The notes under the pieces: generated by a model
What the model saw: the letters and a program-made list of their open reading frames with translations, nothing else
Database searches by the model: none
Told to the model about the DNA's origin: nothing
Assembly: GCA_013389125.1 (NCBI GenBank)
Contig: JACADX010000229.1
Location: forward strand, 1-13,861
Direction of reading: 5' to 3'
DNA: 13,861 nucleotides
Source of the DNA: Parvularculaceae bacterium
Lineage (GTDB): Bacteria > Pseudomonadota > Alphaproteobacteria > Caulobacterales > Parvularculaceae
Made by a program: the position numbers and the translations under genes
Shown here: positions 1-6,891 of the stretch, one piece after another
Numbering within the stretch: the first letter of the stretch is position 1
How the letters are laid out: each line of letters starts with the position of its first letter

Positions 1-18
1 GAGCCCTAAACGCAAGAA

Positions 19-44
19 AGCCTCCCGGATCGCTCCGGGAGGCT
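19..44 (-). terminator. Intrinsic terminator, minus-strand orientation
   Basis: A perfect 11-bp inverted repeat (arms AGCCTCCCGGA and TCCGGGAGGCT) encloses a 4-nt loop. Read on the minus strand the stem is followed by TTTCTT, the layout of a rho-independent terminator. It lies about 165 bp beyond the stop of the Crp/Fnr gene, so it probably ends that transcript. It could instead serve a short untranslated RNA between 45 and 209, where I see no convincing small gene. Confidence 0.75.
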
Positions 45-209
45 GAAGCGCCGCCGTCGGGGAGAGTGGACGGCTAAGCGTTTTCGATCGGGCCGAACTC
101 GAAACACGGCCCCTTCAGAACTCGTTTGCGTCTCACAACTCATGGCGAGTCGCCTTACTGTCGCCCAGCCGACATTTTCGGAAAGAATCCGGATGCTGGA
201 GGACGCAAA

Positions 210-896
210 TCAGTTCGGCGCTGATTTACTCGCGTGAGCCGCAAAATCCTGCAATTTTTTCAGCGAGTTGACGGTAACGGAGCCATACTTGGTCTTGATC
301 GCGCCGAAGGCTTCCAATTCGCCCAGCACGCGGTTGATCGTCTGCCGCGACACGCCGACCATCAGCGCAAGGTCCGACTGCGCGATGTCGAGTTCAATTT
401 TTTCCTGGCGTCCCGTGCAGTGCTGGTTCGCGATCCAATGCAGACGCATAGCGACCCGCGCCTGAAGTCCGAACGACATCAGTTCTTCAATGAGCTGGAG
501 CGCGTCGCGAAGATGAAGCGTCGTCGATCGCACAAGCGCCGCATCGACTTCGCGATGCATGGCGCGAATTTCGTTGAAGCGCGCAATCGGCAGGAAATCA
601 AACCGGCACGCGGTCAGCGTTTCCGCGAAGACGGCGCGAGGGGCGCCGTCAATTGATGCGATATCGCCGATGACTTCGGTCGGCGTGCAAATCTTGAGGA
701 TCGCTTCGCGGCCGTCCTTCGCGAGAAAATACGCCTTTGCGCGACCGGAGATCAGGCGGAAGACTCCGTCGGGCGCTGCGTCACGCTCGTATATCAGCGT
801 TCCCGCGGGGAGCGTCCGACGCTCGCTCGCGGCGCTTACTTTCGCCCGCACATATTCCGGCAAGGCGCCGATCCAGTCAGTATCCGCTCGCGACAT
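210..896 (-). CDS. Crp/Fnr-family transcriptional regulator
   Basis: A 228-residue DNA-binding regulator of the Crp/Fnr superfamily, expected to act as a cytoplasmic dimer. Residues about 20-125 form the cyclic-nucleotide-binding-type beta-roll (GVFRLISGRAKAY, then EVIGDIASIDGAPRAVFAET). A long dimer helix follows at about 125-155. The C-terminal winged helix at about 168-215 carries the recognition segment MVGVSRQTINRVLGELE. In the ligand pocket the CRP-type Arg-Ser pair reads Arg-Ala (R87, A88), so cAMP binding should not be assumed. There is no N-terminal cysteine cluster, which argues against an oxygen-sensing Fnr. The start is uncertain: ATG at 896 is chosen because family members begin near this point, but its nearest purine-rich stretch (GGGGGAGG, 911-918) is 14-15 nt upstream. 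An in-frame GTG at 929 would add 11 residues. The hairpin at 19-44 probably terminates it. The signal and the target genes are unknown. Confidence 0.88.
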   Translation of the reverse strand: MSRADTDWIGALPEYVRAKVSAASERRTLPAGTLIYERDAAPDGVFRLISGRAKAYFLAKDGREAILKICTPTEVIGDIASIDGAPRAVFAETLTACRFDFLPIARFNEIRAMHREVDAALVRSTTLHLRDALQLIEELMSFGLQARVAMRLHWIANQHCTGRQEKIELDIAQSDLALMVGVSRQTINRVLGELEAFGAIKTKYGSVTVNSLKKLQDFAAHASKSAPN

Positions 897-1369
897 GAAC
901 CACGCAACGTCGCCTCCCCCGACATCCACAGTAGCATGCGCCGCAGGCCAAACAATCGCCGCGTGTCAAGAACCCGGAAGGCGCGCGCATTCCTCTTTGA
1001 TTCGCCGTCCGCGCCGGGCGCCTTTTCCGAGCGCCGCGCTCGTCTATTTTCGAGGATTTCCGCGGGGTCCGGCGGCGAACGGCGCCCATTCGGCCCCGCT
1101 GGCGGGCGCCCTTTCTTGCCGTACGCCGCATCCGCGTTCCCTCCGCTTTTCAAGGGGAGAGAATGAGAGAGTTTCCCCGCCATATCGCCGCGCAGATCTC
1201 AGAACCCGCAACGTCGATCGTTGTTCACGTGTCAAAAGCCATGGGGCCCGGTTTTTCGCCGCGCCCTCCGCGTAAAACGGCCAACGCCGGAAAATCCGCC
1301 GGTCCATCGCGCGAAATCCCGAATGTATTCACTTCGGCGTTTTCGCGCGAGGAGGGCCGCCCTGTTCCG
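897..1369. other. Gene-poor intergenic stretch with several hairpins
   Basis: No convincing gene is seen in these 473 bp. Open frames that cross it are rich in Arg, Pro and Ala, have no family resemblance, and lack a good start. On the minus strand a TTGACA hexamer (964-969) sits upstream of the Crp/Fnr gene, but no convincing -10 lies 16-18 bp beyond it. A GC-rich inverted repeat at 1081-1110 (arms GGCGCCC and GGGCGCC) is followed on the plus strand by CTTTCTT and looks terminator-like, although no plus-strand gene precedes it. The branched hairpin at 1307-1350 is listed separately. Confidence 0.6.
1307..1350 (-). terminator. Branched hairpin ending the DUF2807 pair
   Basis: A perfect 10-bp outer stem (TCGCGCGAAA with TTTCGCGCGA) encloses a second 5-bp stem (CCGAA with TTCGG) around a 9-nt loop, with small internal loops between them. 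It begins 19 bp after the stop codon of the downstream DUF2807 gene on the minus strand. No U-tract follows, so it is either a rho-assisted or structure-only terminator, or an mRNA 3'-end stabiliser. Confidence 0.5.
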
Positions 1370-2071
1370 CTATTTGACGCTGATGCGTCCGAAGGGGCTC
1401 GAATTGTTCTTCGACACGCTTTCGGGCGAGCCTGAAATCTCGATCTTGCCGATTCCGGCGATTTCGGCGTCGACGCTTTCCGACGCATAGACCTTCGCCT
1501 CGCCAACGCCGGAGACGTCGATTTTCACCGATCGGCACTGGAGGCCTTCGGCGTCAAGTTCGCCGACGCCTGAAACATCAGCGTCGAGCGCGCCGCAGCT
1601 TCCCTCAAGCTCAAGCTCGCCGACGCCGGAAATGTCGGCGCTGAAATTTTCCGAATTGACGCCGGTCGCCTTGCCGTCAACGACGCCCGCGGCGTCGATG
1701 GCGTTGAGCGCCGGCATTCTCACCGTCGCCGTGATCCCGTGCTTGATGAGCCGCCGCTTGCCGCTCGCGTCGCGTTCATGCGTGTCAAGGACAAGTTCTC
1801 CCTCGCGAACTTCGGCCGTTGTGCGGGCAAGGTCGCCTTCCCTGCCCGAGAGGGTCACGGAATAGGCGTCGCCGCCGACCGTCACGTCGAGTTCAAAAAC
1901 GCCGGCGATCTCGATCCGGTCGAAATCGGCGACCTCAACGGTTTTCGTCACGTCCTCGCCGCGATCGCGGTCGCCGATGTCGGAAAGATCGCCCCAGGCA
2001 ACCTTGACGGCCGTCGCCGCAATCGCGCCCGCGATCACGAGCCCGATCAAGAACCCCAGAAACAGTCTCAT
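1370..2071 (-). CDS. DUF2807 (GIN-domain) beta-solenoid protein, copy 2
   Basis: A 233-residue exported or membrane-anchored protein of the DUF2807/GIN-domain family (putative auto-transporter adhesin head-like). The N-terminus (MRLFLGFLIGLVIAGAIAAT) is a signal anchor or signal peptide. The body opens with DFDRIEIAGVFELDVTVGG, the usual entry to this fold. From about residue 150 it carries imperfect repeats built on SGVGEL or SGVGEA, about 20 residues apart (DISGVGELELEG, DVSGVGELDAEG, DVSGVGEAKVYA, then EIAGIGKIEISG), each probably one coil of a beta-solenoid. It ends SPFGRISVK. A purine-rich ribosome site (AGAGGAAAGA) lies directly upstream of the ATG. It follows its paralogue by 31 bp and is probably co-transcribed with it. 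The molecular function of the family is not established; surface or periplasmic binding is inference. Confidence 0.85.
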   Translation of the reverse strand: MRLFLGFLIGLVIAGAIAATAVKVAWGDLSDIGDRDRGEDVTKTVEVADFDRIEIAGVFELDVTVGGDAYSVTLSGREGDLARTTAEVREGELVLDTHERDASGKRRLIKHGITATVRMPALNAIDAAGVVDGKATGVNSENFSADISGVGELELEGSCGALDADVSGVGELDAEGLQCRSVKIDVSGVGEAKVYASESVDAEIAGIGKIEISGSPESVSKNNSSPFGRISVK

Positions 2072-2102
2072 TCTTTCCTCTCCCTTCTTGCCCCAACTTC
2101 GC

Positions 2103-2756
2103 TCAATGCACGTTGATCTCGGCGAAGTAGCCGCCGCGTTTTTCGACCTTCTTCGGCGAGCCGTAAATGTTTATCTCGCCCATGCCGGAGACTTCGGCGG
2201 TCGCCGCCTCGCGCGCGAAAACCGCCGCCTCGCCCATCCCCGAAAGCGACACGTCCGCGACGCCGCATCGCAGCGCTTCGGCGTTAAGCTCGCCGACCCC
2301 CGAAACGCGCGCATGAAGATTGCCGCAGCGCCCGGCGATCGTCACCTCGCCGACGCCGGAAAGATTGACCTTGAAGGCTCCTGCATCGACGCCCCTGATG
2401 TCCGCGTCAGTGACGCCCGACACCATCACACGGTCAAGAGTCGGCATCGTCACTTCGGCGCTGAGGCCGCTTCGGTCCCCATGATGTTTGATGCCGCGAA
2501 GGCGCTTTTTCGTATCGAGGACAAGCGTTCCGTTCTCGACGGTCGCTTCGGCGCGCTGCATCTCTTCAGGCGGCCCTGACAGCCGGATCGAATAATCGCC
2601 CCCGACTTCGACATCAAGTTCATAAGCGCCGCTGACTTCGATCGCGGTGAAATCCTTGAGCTCGATGGTTCGCTCTTCGCTGCCGCCTTCGCCGGCGGCG
2701 GCGCCCGAAATCAACGCGGCGAGGACGCATCCGACAAACAGGAGAGGGCTTCGCAT
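2103..2756 (-). CDS. DUF2807 (GIN-domain) beta-solenoid protein, copy 1
   Basis: A 217-residue secreted protein homologous along its length to the next gene in the operon. ATG at 2756 is chosen over an in-frame upstream start at 2822 because it begins a clean Sec signal peptide (MRSPLLFVGCVLAALISGAAA) and has GGAG six bases upstream (2763-2766). The mature part opens DFTAIEVSGAYELDVEVGG and carries solenoid repeats at about 20-residue spacing (LSGVGEVTIAG, VSGVGELNAEA, LSGMGEAAVFA, VSGMGEINIYG). It ends YFAEINVH, matching the paralogue's tail. It reads away from the TonB receptor across a 214-bp intergenic region with Fur-box-like sites, so iron control is possible but unproven. A lipobox reading of FVGC is unlikely because the Cys is only at residue 10. 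Confidence 0.85.
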   Translation of the reverse strand: MRSPLLFVGCVLAALISGAAAGEGGSEERTIELKDFTAIEVSGAYELDVEVGGDYSIRLSGPPEEMQRAEATVENGTLVLDTKKRLRGIKHHGDRSGLSAEVTMPTLDRVMVSGVTDADIRGVDAGAFKVNLSGVGEVTIAGRCGNLHARVSGVGELNAEALRCGVADVSLSGMGEAAVFAREAATAEVSGMGEINIYGSPKKVEKRGGYFAEINVH

Positions 2757-2775
2757 CAACTGCTCCAAAACGCCG

Positions 2776-2801
2776 CGAAACGCGCGCGGCCGTTTCGAAA
2801 C
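2776..2801. repeat. Inverted repeats of CGAAACG upstream of the DUF2807 pair
   Basis: CGAAACG (2776-2782) is mirrored by CGTTTCG (2791-2797), and the latter continues into a second palindrome, GTTTCGAAAC (2792-2801). The cluster lies 20-45 bp upstream of the copy 1 start, where an operator or a 5'-leader hairpin could act. No protein is assigned to it. Confidence 0.3.
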
Positions 2802-2889
2802 CGTAGCGAGGCCGCAGGGCAACGCCTATCCGCTCCAGCGCGCGGAGATCTCGGATCAGCGAAAGCGCGGTTCCAAAACGTCGCAGGAC

Positions 2890-2910
2890 TGTAAATGATA
2901 ATCACTTGCA
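2890..2910. promoter_or_regulatory. Fur-box-like operator, distal
   Basis: Arms TGTAAATGA and TCACTTGCA surround a 3-bp centre (TAA), with 7 of 9 positions symmetric. The core ATGATAATCA matches the GATAAT hexamer of classical Fur boxes. It lies about 80 bp upstream of the TonB receptor start and about 140 bp upstream of the divergent DUF2807 start. Fur is the best candidate. Irr and RirA motifs differ from this pattern. Confidence 0.6.
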
Positions 2911-2942
2911 AGAGCGCCCCGCCCCTGATACGAGGGCTCCAG

Positions 2943-2959
2943 TTAAGAATCATTCGCAA
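2943..2959. promoter_or_regulatory. Fur-box-like operator, proximal
   Basis: TTAAGAA and TTCGCAA flank a 3-bp TCA centre, a 7-3-7 layout with 5 of 7 symmetric positions. Read on the minus strand it begins TTGCGAATGATTC, close to Fur boxes seen in many proteobacteria. It ends 11 bp before the receptor start and its centre is 51 bp from that of the distal site, about five helical turns, so the two sites would face the same side of the DNA. Confidence 0.5.
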
Positions 2960-2970
2960 GTAAGGGTGCG

Positions 2971-5082
2971 TTGCCGAAAATGGGAATCAAAGGAAAGTCC
3001 AATCCGCTGTGGCCGGTGCTGCTCCCGGGGTCGGCGCTCGCCGTTCTGGCGCCGGCCTTCGCCGCGGACGCCGACGACGCGCGCTTTGCGATGATCGCGG
3101 ATCAGGTGGTCGTCACCGGAGAGCGTGTCGATTACGCAAGCGAACAGACCGCGACGGCGACCAAGACCGACACTCCGCTCGTCGACATTCCCCAGTCGAT
3201 CTCCCTCATCACGCGCGACCTGATCGACGACCAGATGATGCGGTCGATGGCGGATGTCGTGCGCTATGTTCCGGGCGTCTCGATGGCGCAGGGCGAAGGC
3301 CATCGCGACGCGCCGGTCTTACGCGGCAACGCGTCGACCGCCGACTTTTACGTCGACGGGGTAAGGGACGATGTCCAGTATTACCGTGATCTCTATAACG
3401 CCGAACGCATCGAAATCCTCAAAGGTCCGAACGCGATGATTTTCGGGCGCGGCGGCGCCGGCGGCGTCATCAACCGCGTCACAAAGACCGCGAGTTTCGA
3501 TCCGGAGCGGGCGCTGACTTTGCAGGGCGGTTCGTTCGGGTTTGCGCGCGGCGCTGTCGATGTCGGCGCGGCGTTTTCAGATCGCGCCGCCGGACGCCTC
3601 AATGCGTTCTACGAGAATTCCGATTCCTATCGCGACTTCGCCGGCATCGAGCGCTTCGGGGTCAATCCGGCGCTGCGCTTCGCGCCGGGCGCGGCGACGA
3701 CAATCGACGTCGCTTACGAGTTCTTGAACGATGAGCGAACCGTCGATCGCGGCGTTCCTTCCGAGAACGGCCTTCCTTACGCCGGCGACCGCCGCGCCTT
3801 CTTCGGCAACCCGGACGCTTCGTTCAGCAAGGCCGAGGTCCATGCCGGCGATTTCGCTTTTTCGCATGCGTTCAGCGAGGCGCTCGCCTTGCGCAACCAT
3901 CTCCGGATCGCCGATTACGGCAAATATTATCAGAACGTGCACGCCAACGGCGCCGTCGGCTCGACCGGCGTTCCGGGCGAAGCGCCGCTTCAGGCGTATT
4001 TCAGCGGCGCAGACCGCTTCAATGTCTTCAACCAGACCGATCTCATCTTGAAAGCCGAGACCGGCGGGATCCGTCACGCGATCCTTATCGGCGGCGAGAT
4101 CGGCGTTCAAGATACGGACAATCTCCGCTCCGCGAACAATAACGCCGCCGGCGTCGTCACGATCGCTGCGCCGACGACGAGCGCCGTTCCCGTCTTCCTC
4201 GCGCTCCAGACCGACAACCATGTCAATCTCACGACGGCCTCCGTCTATGTCCAGGACCAGATTGATATTGCGTCGTGGCTGCAGTTGATCGGCGGCGTTC
4301 GGTTCGATCATTTTAATATCGACGTCGCCGACAATCTCGCCGGCGGCGAGATCGGGCGAACAGACGAGGCGTGGAGCCCGCGCGGCGGCGTCATCGTCAA
4401 GCCGGCGAACAACGCCTCGATTTATGCGAGCTACTCAAAGTCCTTTCTGCCGCAGTCGGGCGACCAGTTCGGCGCCCTTTCGCCGACGACCGCCGCGCTC
4501 GAGCCCGAAACGTTCGAAAACATCGAGGCCGGCGTCAAATGGGAGCCGCGCGCCGGCCTTGTATTTTCCGCCGCCCTCTATCGTCTCGATCGCGAGAACA
4601 CGATTGCGCCCGGACCGACGGCGGGCTCGGTCGTCCTTACCGGCGCGTCGCGAAGCAAGGGGCTCGAAATCTCGCTCGCCGGTTCGATCACCGATCGCTG
4701 GGAGGTCCTCGCCGGCTACACGCTGCAAGAGGCCGAGATCACGCGCGCGACCAGCGCGGCGAGCGCCGGCGCCGACCTGCCGCTCACGCCAAAGCGCGCC
4801 TTCGCGATCTGGAACGCCTACTCGTTCACCAATCACTGGCGCGCAGGCGTCGGCGTCATTCATCAGACGGAACAGTTCGCCTCGTTGTCGAACACGGTTG
4901 TTCTTCGAGGATTCACGCGCGTCGACGCCGCGCTCTATTACACGCTGAACGAGCGCTTCGAGGCGCAGATCAACATCGAGAACCTCTTCGACGAGACCTA
5001 TTTCCCGACCGCGCACAACGACAACAATATCACGCCAGGCAGTCCCCGCGCCTTCCGCGTCTCAATCGCCGGGCGCCTTTGA
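2971..5082 (+). CDS. TonB-dependent siderophore receptor
   Basis: A 703-residue outer-membrane receptor importing a ferric siderophore with energy from TonB/ExbB/ExbD. A signal peptide covers about residues 1-31 (cleavage near APAFA-AD). A TonB box reads DQVVVTG (44-50). The plug domain, about 66-172, contains IPQSISLITRDLIDDQ, YVPGVSMAQGEG, LRGNASTADFYVDGVRDD, RIEILKGPNAMIFGRGGAGG and INRVTK, typical of the catecholate-type siderophore receptors (TIGR01783-like). The rest is the 22-strand barrel, with ENLFDETYFPTA near the end. No STN signalling domain precedes the TonB box, so it is not a FecA-type transducer. The last residue is Leu where most barrels end in Phe. The TTG start at 2971 is favoured because AAGGG lies 4 bases upstream; an ATG at 2980 would remove only three residues. 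Two Fur-box-like sites precede it. The exact siderophore cannot be read from sequence. Confidence 0.93.
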   Translation: MPKMGIKGKSNPLWPVLLPGSALAVLAPAFAADADDARFAMIADQVVVTGERVDYASEQTATATKTDTPLVDIPQSISLITRDLIDDQMMRSMADVVRYVPGVSMAQGEGHRDAPVLRGNASTADFYVDGVRDDVQYYRDLYNAERIEILKGPNAMIFGRGGAGGVINRVTKTASFDPERALTLQGGSFGFARGAVDVGAAFSDRAAGRLNAFYENSDSYRDFAGIERFGVNPALRFAPGAATTIDVAYEFLNDERTVDRGVPSENGLPYAGDRRAFFGNPDASFSKAEVHAGDFAFSHAFSEALALRNHLRIADYGKYYQNVHANGAVGSTGVPGEAPLQAYFSGADRFNVFNQTDLILKAETGGIRHAILIGGEIGVQDTDNLRSANNNAAGVVTIAAPTTSAVPVFLALQTDNHVNLTTASVYVQDQIDIASWLQLIGGVRFDHFNIDVADNLAGGEIGRTDEAWSPRGGVIVKPANNASIYASYSKSFLPQSGDQFGALSPTTAALEPETFENIEAGVKWEPRAGLVFSAALYRLDRENTIAPGPTAGSVVLTGASRSKGLEISLAGSITDRWEVLAGYTLQEAEITRATSAASAGADLPLTPKRAFAIWNAYSFTNHWRAGVGVIHQTEQFASLSNTVVLRGFTRVDAALYYTLNERFEAQINIENLFDETYFPTAHNDNNITPGSPRAFRVSIAGRL

Positions 5083-5149
5083 GCCGAATGCGCCGCCGCC
5101 GGACCGCCGACTTCCTGCGGCGGTACGGCGCATGGGCGTTTAGCCCGCT

Positions 5150-5169
5150 GTTAAGCATGCGGCCTTAAC
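5150..5169. repeat. Inverted repeat between receptor and downstream trio
   Basis: GTTAAG and CTTAAC form a perfect 6-bp inverted repeat around an 8-nt loop, followed by CTTTT. It lies 67 bp after the receptor stop and 35 bp before the next start. It could be a weak terminator or an operator for the trio. Upstream in the same gap a second hairpin (ACCGCC with GGCGGT, about 5103-5124) is also present, so partial termination after the receptor is plausible. Confidence 0.35.
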
Positions 5170-5204
5170 CTTTTCGCCGGAATTGCGAGGGGAAGGGCCG
5201 CGCC

Positions 5205-5642
5205 ATGGCCGCCGACGTCAAAGACGCATCGCGAAGGCTGAGAACCGGCGTCTTCGTCGCGCTCGCCGCCTATATCCTGTTGTCGCCGCTGTTCGTACAG
5301 GCGTTTGGCGTCGAGACGAAAATCATCCGCCCCTGGATCATGTTCAAGGATGTCGGGACCGGCATCCTCAAGGGCGAGTTCATCGCGACGACGGCGGCCG
5401 GCGAGACCTATCGCCTCTCGCCGCTCGATGTGCTCGGCGCGGCGCGCTATCCTGTCCGCGTCCAGCCCTACCGCTTTGACAAGCTCGTCCTCAAAGACGG
5501 CGACCTCATCCGCTTTGCAGCCGGCTGGTGCGCGGCGCATCGCGCTGAATTCGTCGACCTTCGCTATGAGGGACGCGTCGGCGCCGGCAAGTCCTGGCGG
5601 CCGCTCTCGGCGTCCGGCCTCTGCGCGGCGGCCGTCCAATGA
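5205..5642 (+). CDS. Small membrane-anchored protein, HTTM partner
   Basis: A 145-residue protein of no family I can name with certainty. One membrane span is visible at about residues 15-33 (GVFVALAAYILLSPLFVQA), leaving a C-terminal domain of about 110 residues that is probably periplasmic. The sequence just after the span, RPWIMFKDVGTG, resembles the W-x-MF motif I associate with small proteins encoded beside HTTM proteins (DUF5819-like); this is an impression, not an alignment. Two cysteines (C109, C140) lie in the soluble part and could be substrates for the thiol oxidoreductase two genes downstream. A strong ribosome site (GAGGGGAAGG, about 5187-5196) precedes the ATG. Its stop overlaps the start of the HTTM gene (ATGA), so the two are translationally coupled. 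Confidence 0.75.
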   Translation: MAADVKDASRRLRTGVFVALAAYILLSPLFVQAFGVETKIIRPWIMFKDVGTGILKGEFIATTAAGETYRLSPLDVLGAARYPVRVQPYRFDKLVLKDGDLIRFAAGWCAAHRAEFVDLRYEGRVGAGKSWRPLSASGLCAAAVQ

Positions 5643-6529
5643 CCATGACCGCAAGAACCGAAGCTGCGGACCGGCCCCTCGCCCGCGTCGTCGCCGACAT
5701 TTCCGACTTCGCCAATCGCGAGGGATCGACGCGCGCCGTCGCGCTCGTGCGCATTCTGATCATCCTGCTCGTCCTCGTGAAATGGGGCGAGGATCTCGCC
5801 TTTTTCAGCGCGACGGCGCCGGGCGTCGTCTATCTCTCGCCGCTCTTCTTCCTCGCAGCCGGCGCGGCGCTCATCGGCTGGCGCACCAAGCCCGCGCTCT
5901 TTGCGCTGACGATCCTTCTCGCCGTCTTCTATTTCGGATACGGCCAGCGCTTTGGCGTCAATGAATGGGCGCACCATCACAGCTACATGCTGCTCTTCGT
6001 CGTCACGATGCTGAACGGCGCGCCATGCGAGAAGTCCTATTCGGTCGACCGCTGGCTCGCGGTGAGGCGCGCGGCGCGGCGGGGCGAGGCGGCGCCGGCC
6101 GAGCGCGGACCCTTGTGGGCGCAAAGCCTCATCATTTTGCAGCTCGCGGCGCTTTATTTCTGGACGGCGGTCGACAAGACCGAATGGCGATTCTTGAACG
6201 GCGAACGCCTCGAGCGGATATTCGAGTGGGCCTATGCCGGCCATCCGGCCTATGCGCTCCTCACGCAAAGCTGGCTTCTCGCCGCATCATCGACCGCGGT
6301 CGTCATCATCGAATATTTTCTCGCCTATGCGCTTCTTGCGGGGCGTTTCAAGCGCGCCGCATTCGCGATTGCGCTCGTCCTTCACATCGGGTTCTATTTC
6401 TTTCTCAAGGTGGACACCTATTCCGCGACGATGCTCGTTATCTATCTTATCTATGCGAGCCCGGAGCGCGTTCACCGCGCAATCGACGAGCTGCAAGGAT
6501 ACGGAGCCGAGGGAAACGCCGCCGCATGA
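5639..6529 (+). CDS. HTTM-domain (vitamin K carboxylase-like) membrane protein
   Basis: A 296-residue multi-span membrane protein resembling the HTTM domain shared with vitamin K-dependent gamma-glutamyl carboxylase. Hydrophobic segments are seen at about 35-49, 63-81, 85-101, 115-125, 160-176, 211-236, 238-256 and 261-273. Family-like features include the HHHSYM stretch (112-117) and LQLAALYFWTAVDKTEWRFLNG (168-188, quoted in part), which corresponds to the segment of human GGCX around its catalytic lysine; K180 here falls at that position. The large C-terminal lumenal region of true carboxylases is absent, so gamma-carboxylation cannot be assumed. The start overlaps the upstream stop (ATGA), with an alternative ATG two codons on; the stop overlaps the DCC gene start (ATGA). 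The likely role is with its two neighbours at the membrane. Confidence 0.78.
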   Translation: MTMTARTEAADRPLARVVADISDFANREGSTRAVALVRILIILLVLVKWGEDLAFFSATAPGVVYLSPLFFLAAGAALIGWRTKPALFALTILLAVFYFGYGQRFGVNEWAHHHSYMLLFVVTMLNGAPCEKSYSVDRWLAVRRAARRGEAAPAERGPLWAQSLIILQLAALYFWTAVDKTEWRFLNGERLERIFEWAYAGHPAYALLTQSWLLAASSTAVVIIEYFLAYALLAGRFKRAAFAIALVLHIGFYFFLKVDTYSATMLVIYLIYASPERVHRAIDELQGYGAEGNAAA

Positions 6530-6891
6530 ACGCAACCGTCTACTATGACGGAGAATGTCCCTTCTGCCGCTCCTATGTCGCCTTTGCGCGGCTGAAGGAA
6601 CGCTTCGGCGAGGTGGATCTCGTCGACGCGCGGACGGCGCCTGAAAAAGCCGCGGAGTTCCTTTCCAAGGGCCTCGACATTGACGACGGCTTCATCGTCG
6701 AGGCGGAAGGCAGGCTCTTTCACGGCGCCGAAGCGATGCAGCTCATTCACGCCGAACTCGCGCCGAAGTCGACGGGCCTTTCGCGCCTCTCGGACGGCGG
6801 CCTGCTCCGGCGCATTTATCCGGTCCTTGCCGCCGGGCGCAGGCTGACGCTGAAGGCGCTCGGACGGAAGAAGATCAATGACCGCTCTTGA
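6526..6891 (+). CDS. DCC-family thiol-disulfide oxidoreductase (DUF393)
   Basis: A 121-residue thioredoxin-like protein of the DCC/DUF393 family. The signature D-x-x-C-x-x-C is at the N-terminus (YYDGECPFC, D8, C11, C14), the expected redox-active dithiol. Middle motifs fit the family: VDLVDARTAP, then GFIVEAEGRLFHGAEAMQLI (50-75, quoted in part), where a stretch ending FHGAEAM is usual. No signal peptide or membrane span is visible, so it is probably cytoplasmic at the membrane face. The length is normal for the family. It is the last gene of the trio; its ATG overlaps the HTTM stop, and GAGGGAAA about 13 bases upstream may aid initiation. DCC proteins are often found beside or fused to HTTM proteins, which supports a shared role; the redox partner is unknown. 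Confidence 0.87.
   Translation: MNATVYYDGECPFCRSYVAFARLKERFGEVDLVDARTAPEKAAEFLSKGLDIDDGFIVEAEGRLFHGAEAMQLIHAELAPKSTGLSRLSDGGLLRRIYPVLAAGRRLTLKALGRKKINDRS

Noticed and set aside
45..209. Possible tiny genes (31 codons from 142 on the plus strand; about 44 codons on the minus strand)
   Set aside because: No good ribosome site or recognisable product, and the minus-strand one would read through the terminator stem.
964..969. TTGACA as a -35 element for the Crp/Fnr gene
   Set aside because: No acceptable -10 hexamer at 16-18 bp; the nearby sequences are GC-rich.
559..1275. A 238-codon plus-strand open frame across the Crp/Fnr gene and the gap
   Set aside because: Half of it is antisense to the Crp/Fnr gene and the rest is Arg/Pro/Ala-rich with no start context or domain.
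3577..4311. A 244-codon minus-strand open frame inside the TonB receptor
   Set aside because: Compositional shadow of a GC-rich gene; the receptor frame is supported throughout by plug and barrel motifs.
2971..5082. FecA-type signalling receptor with sigma/anti-sigma partners
   Set aside because: No N-terminal STN domain precedes the TonB box, and no sigma factor or anti-sigma gene is adjacent.
5151..5168. CtrA-like pair of TTAA half-sites
   Set aside because: The spacing is 10 bp, not the 7 bp of the CtrA consensus.
5639..6529. Genuine vitamin K-dependent gamma-carboxylase
   Set aside because: Only the membrane HTTM-like part is present; the C-terminal region needed in known carboxylases is missing.
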